Shown here: positions 31,538 to 37,255 of the stretch, piece after piece
Position numbering within the stretch: position 1 is the first letter of the stretch
Layout of the letters: every line of letters starts with the position of its first letter
Notes under the pieces: model-generated
The model's database searches: none
The model's input: the letters and a program-made list of their open reading frames with translations, nothing else
What the model was told of the DNA's origin: nothing
Source: Hydrogenobacter sp.
GTDB lineage: Bacteria > Aquificota > Aquificia > Aquificales > Aquificaceae
Direction: 5' to 3'
NCBI GenBank assembly: GCA_041287335.1
Contig: JBEULM010000037.1
Coordinates: 1-37,255, forward strand
Length of the DNA stretch: 37,255 nucleotides
Position numbers and translations under genes: made by a program

Positions 31538-33217
31538 CCTGTAATAAGCTGATACTCTTTCAACCATCTGTTTAAAGTAAGGTGCCGCGGCAGTTCCACC
31601 ATAAGCTAATCCTTTTGGTTCATCAACGGATATACCTGCAACGAATCTTGGATCCGTTGCAGGAAAGTAACCTACAAAGTAGGCTACCACCTTATCCCTT
31701 GAATAGCGCCCTACCCTAAAGTCAAACTTCTGGGATGTCCCAGTTTTACCAGCTATTGTAAAGTAGTCGGATCTGGCAAGTTTGGCAGTGCCTTCCTCAA
31801 CTACCCTAATCAGGTTTCTATGCAGCCAATTCATAACCTTAGGTGAAAAGAGTCTATCCCTTATTACCTCACTCTGGTAGTAAGTTCTGTTTCCTTGCGC
31901 ATCCTCTGTATACAGAACTATTCTTGGCTTGACCATCTTACCTGTGGCGAGAAAAGAAAAAGCAGTGCATAAATTGAGGAGGTTTACAGACAGGCCTTGT
32001 CCGATGCTTGAGTAGAGGATGTTAGCAGGATATCTGTAGTCCGGCAGTTTAGGTTTAGTTTCCCCAGGTAGAATTCCAAATGTATTTTTAAAGTGTATCT
32101 TTTCCATCAGCTCTTGTACATCTTTTCTTGATAGGAATTTAGCTATCTTTACCATCCCCACATTGGAGGACTTTATAAGCACTTGGTCAAGTGGGAGATC
32201 ACCGTAAGGGTGTACGTCTCTGACTATTCTTCCGTAAACTTCCGTCTTCCCCCACCCTGCGTTCACCACATAATTCTCAGGTATGTAACCTTTGTCTAAA
32301 GCCATACCCAAAAAGAAAGGTTTCATGACGGATCCCGGCTCAAAGAGATCCGTAACCACAAAGTTCTTCCTCTCCCAAGGGCTATATCTCTGATAGTTGT
32401 TTGGATCGTAATAGGGATATGTAGTCATACCCAGTATATCTCCATTTTTGGTATCCATGACCAGTATGGACACCTTTTTGGGTTTCCAGTCCCTCACTAT
32501 TTGATCCCTTATATCTTCCAATATGCTTTGTACACCTAAGTCTATTGTTGTATAAACCGTTTCCGTTTTCAAAACATGGATATCGGCTATAGGTTCTATA
32601 GCAAGCTTTCCAGCTTCCGGAGAGAGAAGAAAGCGGACATTCGTCCCTTTCTCATCAAAGAATGTATTTAGCATATACTCAAGACCTTCAAGTCCCTTCC
32701 CATCATCACCACAAAACCCCAGCAGATTACTCGCCAAATGTCCGTGAGGATAAAACCTTTTGAAATCCTCCTGAACACCTACAGCCCTCATATTATCCGT
32801 ATCCTTTATAACACCTCTAATGTAAGGTAGAAGTTCCTTATCCACCTTCCTTGCGAGCCATACAAACTTCCTGTGTGAATTTAGACTTTCAAGTATCTGT
32901 TTCTCCGGCACGTGGGTTGCAGCTGAGAGTCTACTTGCAAGCTCTTCTTTATTTAAGACATACTTAGGGAAAGCGTATACCGAGATGGTAGGGATACTCA
33001 AAGCCAGATCGTTGCCTCGCCTATCCTTTATAGATCCTCTGTAGACAGGCATGTTTACTAGTGCGATCTTTGGAAACTTTTCTGCCACTTTTTCCACATA
33101 CTCTGTTCTTCCTACGAGTTGAAGGTAAGCTGTGCGCAAAAGAAGCACGGAAAATCCAAGAAATATTAAGAAAGAAACCAAAAGTATCTTTGAGTTTTCC
33201 TTCCTAAGCTCTTGCAT
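31484..33217 (-). CDS. ftsI: Penicillin-binding protein 2/3-type transpeptidase (FtsI)
   Basis: 577 residues from the ATG at 33217. A single membrane anchor lies at ~10-32 (ILLVSFLIFLGFSVLLL), the dimerisation domain follows (RGSIKDRRGNDLA), and then the transpeptidase: active Ser296 in EPGSVMKP, SSN at ~350, and KTGTS at ~491. Class B PBPs of this layout make septal (FtsI) or lateral (PBP2) peptidoglycan. The short C-terminus without PASTA domains and the RGSIKDRRG motif favour FtsI. The ATG lies 14 bp inside carA and has no ribosome-binding site, so expression probably depends on carA translation. An in-frame extension upstream exists only within carA. Confidence 0.88.
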   Translation of the reverse strand: MQELRKENSKILLVSFLIFLGFSVLLLRTAYLQLVGRTEYVEKVAEKFPKIALVNMPVYRGSIKDRRGNDLALSIPTISVYAFPKYVLNKEELASRLSAATHVPEKQILESLNSHRKFVWLARKVDKELLPYIRGVIKDTDNMRAVGVQEDFKRFYPHGHLASNLLGFCGDDGKGLEGLEYMLNTFFDEKGTNVRFLLSPEAGKLAIEPIADIHVLKTETVYTTIDLGVQSILEDIRDQIVRDWKPKKVSILVMDTKNGDILGMTTYPYYDPNNYQRYSPWERKNFVVTDLFEPGSVMKPFFLGMALDKGYIPENYVVNAGWGKTEVYGRIVRDVHPYGDLPLDQVLIKSSNVGMVKIAKFLSRKDVQELMEKIHFKNTFGILPGETKPKLPDYRYPANILYSSIGQGLSVNLLNLCTAFSFLATGKMVKPRIVLYTEDAQGNRTYYQSEVIRDRLFSPKVMNWLHRNLIRVVEEGTAKLARSDYFTIAGKTGTSQKFDFRVGRYSRDKVVAYFVGYFPATDPRFVAGISVDEPKGLAYGGTAAAPYFKQMVERVSAYYRLKPDKVKESFSQIGRKK

Positions 33218-34319
33218 AACAAAGTTGAAGGAACTCTTTGAAAATGTTTTTCGCGTCGTGAGGTCCAGGTGACGCCTCAGGATGATATTGAACGCAATAT
33301 ATAGGCAGGTTTCTGTGTTTGAATCCTTCCAGTGTATTGTCAAGCAAATTTACATGTGTTATTTCCACATCTTTCAGGCTGTCAGCATCCACAGCAAAGT
33401 TGTGATTTTGAGCTGTTATCTCTATGTGACCATCTCTCAGATCCTTTACTGGATGATTTCCTCCATGATGTCCAAACTTGAGTTTATAAACCCTACCTCC
33501 TAACGCAAGCCCTATTATCTGATGTCCCAAACATATACCCATTATGGGCTTTTCTTCCATAAATTCTCTGACAAGTTTTATACCTTCCATGACCCTCTGT
33601 GGATCACCTGGCCCGTTGCTCAAAAGTATCGCGTCAGGATCTATTTTTCTTAAGTTTTCGCGCGCATTATAAGGAGGCAAAACGATCACCTTTGCACCTT
33701 CACTGACGAGCCTTCTGAGAATGTTACGTTTTACACCAAAATCCACAACAGCCACAAGAGGTTTGTTAACTTCTTTAACCAAATACCCTTTGTGGAGATC
33801 CCAATCGCCTTCTCCCCAATAATAAACTTCGTGCGTGGCAACTTCTCTAACGAGATCTAACTCTGATATGTCTTTTATACCCTTTGCTTTTTGAATGAGT
33901 TGTTTTGGATCATTCTCACGTGTTGATATTATGCCTCTTAAGACACCCTTCTCCCTTATCTTTTTTACTAATGCCCTTGTGTCTATACCCTGGATACCTA
34001 CCACCCCATATTCCTTAAGGTAATCATCAAGGCTCTTCTTTGCTCTCCAGTTGCTGTAAAATACAGAAAGCTCTTTTACTACAAAGCCATTTACTTGAAC
34101 CTTCCCAGACTCCACATCCTCATCGTTGACTCCGTAATTGCCTATTTGAGTGTACGTCATAACTACGATCTGACCTTTGTAAGATGGATCCGTGAGAATT
34201 TCCTGATAACCCGTCATAGATGTGTTGAAAACTATCTCTCCTTGAGCTTCCCCTTCTGCCCCAAAAGAATATCCTACAAAATAAGTTCCATCTTCTAAGG
34301 CAAGTATCGCTCTCTTCAT
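33204..34319 (-). CDS. carA: Carbamoyl-phosphate synthase small subunit
   Basis: 371 residues. The N-terminal CarA domain (EIVFNTSMTGYQEILTDPSY) is followed by the class I glutamine amidotransferase with nucleophile Cys in GICLGHQIIG and the His/Glu pair in CVQYHPEASPGP. It supplies ammonia to CarB for pyrimidine and arginine synthesis. The ATG is only 12 bp from the 3' end of the tRNA-Ser gene, so its mRNA leader may be generated by tRNA processing; GGAAGAG within that gap is the likely ribosome-binding site. carB is not adjacent; ftsI follows with a 14-bp overlap. Confidence 0.96.
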   Translation of the reverse strand: MKRAILALEDGTYFVGYSFGAEGEAQGEIVFNTSMTGYQEILTDPSYKGQIVVMTYTQIGNYGVNDEDVESGKVQVNGFVVKELSVFYSNWRAKKSLDDYLKEYGVVGIQGIDTRALVKKIREKGVLRGIISTRENDPKQLIQKAKGIKDISELDLVREVATHEVYYWGEGDWDLHKGYLVKEVNKPLVAVVDFGVKRNILRRLVSEGAKVIVLPPYNARENLRKIDPDAILLSNGPGDPQRVMEGIKLVREFMEEKPIMGICLGHQIIGLALGGRVYKLKFGHHGGNHPVKDLRDGHIEITAQNHNFAVDADSLKDVEITHVNLLDNTLEGFKHRNLPIYCVQYHPEASPGPHDAKNIFKEFLQLCYARA

Positions 34320-34331
34320 AGCTCTTCCAAA

Positions 34332-34421
34332 CGGAGAGGGCGGGATTCGAACCCGCGGTAGGGTATTTAGCCCTACAACTCCTTAGCAGGGAGCCGCCTT
34401 CGGCCTCTCGGCCACCTCTCC
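34332..34421 (-). tRNA. tRNA-Ser (GCU)
   Basis: Read on the minus strand: acceptor arms GGAGAGG and CCTCTCC pair perfectly, with discriminator G. The anticodon stem-loop is CTCC-CTGCTAA-GGAG, with anticodon GCT. A long variable arm (TTGTAGGG...CCCTAC) is present, and the T arm is GCGGG-TTCGAAT-CCCGC. About 90 nt; CCA is not encoded. Confidence 0.96.
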
Positions 34422-34438
34422 TGCCTTTAAAGTTAAAG

Positions 34439-34512
<74 letters not shown>

Positions 34513-34533
34513 TTGTGTTCAATAATTATAAGT

Positions 34534-35598
34534 TTACAACTCTATCAAGTCAAGATCTATTTCTGACATAGGCTTGCCCACATCATCCTCTACTACCACT
34601 ATGTTTTCAAGCCGAATACCGAACTTACCCGGAATGTATATGCCCGGCTCTATAGTAAAGACCATACCTTCCTGTATTAACCTTTTGCTGTCTTTTCCTT
34701 TATAATAGACTCTCGGATATTCGTGTATATCAATACCTATACCGTGTCCAGTAGAGTGATTGAACAGTCCCTTGAATCCCTTCCTTTCTATGTGCTTTCT
34801 TGCAGCTCTATCCACATCTCCTAAGGTATTTCCTACTTTTACCTTATCAAGAGCAAAAAGGTGTGCGTCTTTAACGGTTTGATAAGCTTTTCTGAACTCC
34901 TCGTCAGCTTTGCCGATGAATACAGTTCTTGTGAAGTCTGTACAATAACCCTTCCAAACCAGACCCATGTCTATAAGAAGGTTTTTACCCGACTCTATCT
35001 TCTTTTGGGAAGTTTCCCAGTGAGGTATCGCGGAACCTTCACCGCTTGCCACTATAGCTGGAAAGCTCTCTCCGCTTGCACCCATTTTGAAAATCTCTTC
35101 CACTATGAAAGCCCTTAAGTCCATTTCTCTCATACCGGGTTTAACAAATTCAAGGAGTTTTCTATATATGAGATCGCTCTTTTTAACACCCTCACGCATT
35201 ATCCCTATCTCTTCTTTACTTTTTATCGCTCTCATCTCTTTTAGAAAACCAGAAAAACCTATCCACGCAAAACCTTTTGATCTTAGCGAACGTTTTAGTT
35301 CACAGCTCACCTTATCCATTTCGTAACCTATCCTCTTAGCCCCAAGCTCTTTCAAAAAAAACTTTATGTACTTTACAGCGTTCTGATCTATGAGTTTTAC
35401 ATCCCATTCAGGAAGGAAACTCTTTGCTCTCTCGTAATATCTTGCATCAGTAAGTAGGTGATGGCTGTCTGGAGTAATTATCACATATGCGTGACTCGAT
35501 CTAAAACCAGTGAGATAAAAGACGTTTGATGGAGAACTTATCATAAAGGCATCAAGGTCACTCTTTTTGACAAGCTCCTTCACTTTCCTTAGCTTCAT
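34534..35598 (-). CDS. M24-family metallopeptidase (Xaa-Pro aminopeptidase/dipeptidase)
   Basis: 354 residues. A creatinase-like N-terminal domain (SSPSNVFYLTGF) is followed by the pita-bread domain with the dinuclear metal ligands: Asp in LIDMGLVWKGYCTDFTRTV (two Asp), His in HSTGHGIGIDIHE, Glu in TIEPGIY and Glu in IRLENIVVV. It is the usual size for PepQ/YpdF-like Xaa-Pro peptidases. The ATG overlaps the rpoN stop (ATGA), so the two are translated together. Dipeptidase and aminopeptidase activities cannot be told apart from sequence. Confidence 0.92.
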   Translation of the reverse strand: MKLRKVKELVKKSDLDAFMISSPSNVFYLTGFRSSHAYVIITPDSHHLLTDARYYERAKSFLPEWDVKLIDQNAVKYIKFFLKELGAKRIGYEMDKVSCELKRSLRSKGFAWIGFSGFLKEMRAIKSKEEIGIMREGVKKSDLIYRKLLEFVKPGMREMDLRAFIVEEIFKMGASGESFPAIVASGEGSAIPHWETSQKKIESGKNLLIDMGLVWKGYCTDFTRTVFIGKADEEFRKAYQTVKDAHLFALDKVKVGNTLGDVDRAARKHIERKGFKGLFNHSTGHGIGIDIHEYPRVYYKGKDSKRLIQEGMVFTIEPGIYIPGKFGIRLENIVVVEDDVGKPMSEIDLDLIEL

Positions 35599-36746
35599 CT
35601 TAGCCCCAAAAGCTTTCTGTACTTAGCTACCGTTCTTCTGGCTATGTCTATACCTCTTTCTTTTAAAATCTGTGCAACCTTACTGTCACTAATAGTCAAG
35701 TTCTCCTGCAATACCTCCTTTATGGCTCTCATCACTTCTTCTTTGCTCATACCTCCCTTGCTTTCCTTCACAAAAAAGAATTTCAAGGGATATATGCCCG
35801 CAGGTGTTTTTGCGTATCTGGAGTTGATCACCCTACTTACTGTGGACATGCTCACTCCAGAGCTTTCAGCAATCTCCTTTGCGGTCAATGTCTTTAAGGG
35901 TTCGTTTTTGATCAAAAATCCCTCCTGCCTCCTTACTATAGCTTCCCCTATCTTTCTCAATACGTTTCTTCTTATTTCAAGGATAAGCTTTAGCGCTTTT
36001 GCTCTCCTGAATTTTTCCTTGCTTATTTCATCCTGAGGCTGTATCTTCTCATCCATTTCTACATCTATAAAATCCTCCTGTATAAAGATATACCAACTCT
36101 CTCCGTCGTATTCCAAAATTATGTCTATCCTTGCACCTACTGGAGACAGATCCTCTCCCTCTATGGGTCTTAGCCTGAGACGTGATAGGATATCTTTTAT
36201 TTCGCCGTCAATATTTCCAGTCTTTAAAGCGTGCAAGACTTTTTCGTGAATTTTTGTTTCTTTTGGATACATCTCCTGTAGCTGTACTTTTATAAACTCT
36301 TCCAGATTTCTTGAAGCAACACCGACGGGTTCTATTTCCATCATAATAAACTCCCTTATGTCTTCTACGTATTCTTCACTCACTCCATAGAGTTTTGCTA
36401 TATCCTGCGTACTATCCTTGAAAAATCCATCGGAGCTGCATCTGTAAAGTATCTCAAGAGCTATCTCTTTATCTATACCATCAAACTCAAGACTTATCTG
36501 TTTGGAAATATCGTCAAATAAGCTATCCTTTGCCACAGCTTCTTTAACTCTCCCTTCCTCCTCTCCAAAGAACCATCTGGGAATGCGCTTTACCACGTGA
36601 GTTATATAAGGGTTTTGATTTTCCTCTTCTTTGAGTATTTGCTCCAACTCCTGAGAACTTTTAGTCAAAAGCTCCACATCCTGTTTTAAAAGTACTGATA
36701 GGCTAAGCTTTGGTTTTACAGTAGTTTTTAACTCACCTTTTACCAT
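35595..36746 (-). CDS. rpoN: RNA polymerase sigma-54 factor
   Basis: 383 residues from the ATG at 36746 (MVKGELKTTVKPKLSLS). Region I is present but unusually poor in glutamine. The core-binding region spans ~80-230. The DNA-binding part has the helix-turn-helix TAKEIAESSGVSMSTVSRVI with RYAKTPAGIYPLKFFF, and the C-terminal RpoN box is ARRTVAKYRKLLGLR. I chose this start over an ATG at 36839 because a near-consensus promoter (36832-36805) lies inside that longer frame, placing transcription start near 36798; a GTG at 36770 is the alternative. Sigma-54 drives activator-dependent genes. I did not find a convincing -24/-12 site in the regions I read. Confidence 0.93.
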   Translation of the reverse strand: MVKGELKTTVKPKLSLSVLLKQDVELLTKSSQELEQILKEEENQNPYITHVVKRIPRWFFGEEEGRVKEAVAKDSLFDDISKQISLEFDGIDKEIALEILYRCSSDGFFKDSTQDIAKLYGVSEEYVEDIREFIMMEIEPVGVASRNLEEFIKVQLQEMYPKETKIHEKVLHALKTGNIDGEIKDILSRLRLRPIEGEDLSPVGARIDIILEYDGESWYIFIQEDFIDVEMDEKIQPQDEISKEKFRRAKALKLILEIRRNVLRKIGEAIVRRQEGFLIKNEPLKTLTAKEIAESSGVSMSTVSRVINSRYAKTPAGIYPLKFFFVKESKGGMSKEEVMRAIKEVLQENLTISDSKVAQILKERGIDIARRTVAKYRKLLGLR

Positions 36747-36804
36747 AGAATAAAAATGTAAACTACCCACCTTCCATAAGGCGAATGGAAACCTCCTCAG
36801 AACT

Positions 36805-36832
36805 ATTATAAGCCTATTGAATAATCTGTCAA
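36805..36832 (-). promoter_or_regulatory. Promoter of the rpoN operon
   Basis: Minus strand TTGACA (36832-36827), a 16-bp spacer and TATAAT (36810-36805). It heads the leftward run rpoN, peptidase, tRNA-fMet, tRNA-Ser, carA, ftsI, and rules against rpoN starts upstream of about 36798. Confidence 0.75.
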
Positions 36833-36871
36833 GTAGCATTTAGGCTGTTGCGTCTGCAACTACACTGACCC

Positions 36872-36900
36872 TTGACAAAAGATCTTTTTCGGTATATTAT
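36872..36900 (+). promoter_or_regulatory. Strong promoter driving the right-edge transcript
   Basis: TTGACA (36872-36877), 17-bp spacer, TATTAT (36895-36900), on the plus strand and divergent from the rpoN promoter. A short inverted repeat, GTTGC-GTCT-GCAAC (36847-36860), lies just upstream of the -35 and could be an operator. Confidence 0.75.
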
Positions 36901-36906
36901 ATAAAA

Positions 36907-36990
36907 ACGTGGGTTAAAAAAGCGGGAGTGATAAACTCCCTCCCCCTCCCTCCCCTAATTGTTTGCCCCACCGCCCGGTGGGGCTTTTCT
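36907..36990 (+). ncRNA. Candidate small structured RNA (or terminating leader) with C-rich anti-SD tract
   Basis: The predicted transcript starts near 36907 and would be about 84 nt. It contains hairpin 1 (GGGAGT-GATAA-ACTCCC, 36924-36940), then a pyrimidine tract in which CCCTCC-type units repeat (36936-36955), a short AT-rich linker, and a strong terminator hairpin with a TTTTCT tail. No open reading frame with a start fits. The tract is complementary to GGAGG-type ribosome-binding sites, so base-pairing to mRNA leaders is an attractive idea. The alternative is a 5' leader of the sfsA-like gene, whose ATG lies only 9 bp after the tail, in which case the terminator is an attenuator. I cannot decide between the two from sequence. 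Confidence 0.55.
36965..36990 (+). terminator. Strong Rho-independent terminator or attenuator
   Basis: GCCCCACCG (36965-36973) and CGGTGGGGC (36976-36984) pair perfectly over 9 bp (8 bp with a 4-nt loop), followed by TTTTCT. It ends the predicted C-rich transcript and sits immediately before the sfsA-like start codon. Confidence 0.85.
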
Positions 36991-36998
36991 AAAAAATT

Positions 36999-37255
36999 AT
37001 GAGATTTCCTCATCTGACCGGTGCTAAATTTGTAAGGAGGTTAAATAGATTCGTTTGCTCCATACTCATACAAGGAAAAGAGTTTCCGGCTTATATAAGA
37101 AATACGGGAAGATTGAGTGAGCTTTTAAAGGAGGGAAGTTCTGTATACGTAAAGCATAAGAGTAGAGGTAAATACAACTATGAGCTTGTTTTGGCAGAAT
37201 ATGGTGAAGGGATTTTAGTATGTCTTGATGCACAAATAGCGCCCAAGCTTTATGC
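36999..37255 (+). CDS. sfsA: SfsA-like protein, N-terminal part, runs off right edge
   Basis: The first 85 codons are visible and no stop is reached. MRFPHLTGAKFVRRLNRF at the start, then AYIRNTGRLSELLKEGSSVY and LVCLDAQIAPKLY, match the N-terminal OB-like domain of SfsA (nucleic-acid-binding, nuclease-like; first named for sugar fermentation stimulation in E. coli). The start fits the family's usual N-terminus. There is no Shine-Dalgarno sequence close to the ATG, which lies 9 bp behind a terminator tail, so translation may be leaderless from an unseen start or controlled by read-through. Confidence 0.8.
   Translation, partial: MRFPHLTGAKFVRRLNRFVCSILIQGKEFPAYIRNTGRLSELLKEGSSVYVKHKSRGKYNYELVLAEYGEGILVCLDAQIAPKLY

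Noticed and set aside
36747-36839. 31-residue N-terminal extension of sigma-54
   Set aside because: A near-consensus promoter lies inside this stretch, so the extension would not be transcribed from it, and region I starts normally at 36746.
36907-36990. 6S RNA or tmRNA
   Set aside because: Too short and without the long internal-bubble helix of 6S or the tRNA-like ends of tmRNA.

Overview
The window looks like chromosomal DNA of a thermophilic, chemolithoautotrophic member of the Aquificales (Aquificaceae, in the range of Hydrogenobacter, Thermocrinis or Aquifex). The strongest taxonomic clue is a leucyl-tRNA synthetase gene that stops before the KMSKS region, the split alpha-subunit arrangement known from Aquifex. 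An Isp-type [NiFe] uptake hydrogenase, periplasmic sulfide-oxidation flavoproteins, a TusA/DsrE-F-H sulfur-trafficking set and heavy use of AGA/AGG and ATA codons fit this. The genus assignment is inference.

Layout, left to right. Positions 1-1395: the 5' end of an IS607-type serine recombinase gene runs off the left edge. It abuts the last ~35 codons of an AhpC-type peroxiredoxin and is followed by a thioredoxin-reductase-like flavoprotein whose NADPH motifs are eroded, so an ahpC-trxB-like operon appears to have been cut by the element. Positions 1439-3698: a two-gene surface-protein operon on the minus strand (a leucine-rich lipoprotein and a cysteine-rich repeat protein with a possible C-terminal sorting signal). 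Positions 3811-5873: a LexA/CI-like repressor without the catalytic lysine, divergent from an ArsA-type ATPase with an HSP20-like tail, with palindromes between them. Positions 5931-10662: hydrogenase operon small subunit - Isp1 - Isp2 - large subunit. Positions 10649-12693: bioA-birA on the minus strand.

Positions 12709-14880 are an accessory island. A type II restriction-modification pair lies between the intact bioA and a second, truncated bioA 5' end that is itself preceded by a decayed copy of the endonuclease 3' end. The two bioA copies differ mostly at synonymous sites, which points to import or exchange between diverged relatives rather than a recent local duplication. Positions 14976-19388: flavocytochrome-c-type flavoprotein, Rieske protein, second flavoprotein, then a lipoate-protein ligase. 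Positions 19478-29665: dnaK, leuS alpha, a small helical protein, panB, a pilB-type ATPase, tusA-dsrE-dsrF-dsrH, queD, and a priA homologue that has lost its helicase motifs, mostly as tightly packed or overlapping plus-strand genes.

Positions 29637-36746: trpB (minus), bioD (plus), then a minus-strand run rpoN - M24 peptidase - tRNA-fMet - tRNA-Ser - carA - ftsI. The right edge (36872-37255) has a strong promoter, a short structured C-rich transcript or leader ending in a strong terminator hairpin, and immediately after it the start of an sfsA-like gene. The C-rich element is complementary to Shine-Dalgarno sequences and is, with the bioA/restriction-modification rearrangement, the most interesting candidate here.

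Working together, the genes describe energy gain from H2 and reduced sulfur (hydrogenase, sulfide flavoproteins, DsrEFH/TusA, lipoate ligase), cofactor supply (biotin, pantothenate, lipoate, queuosine) and housekeeping. Everything here was read by eye; family assignments rest on recognised motifs, not on database searches.
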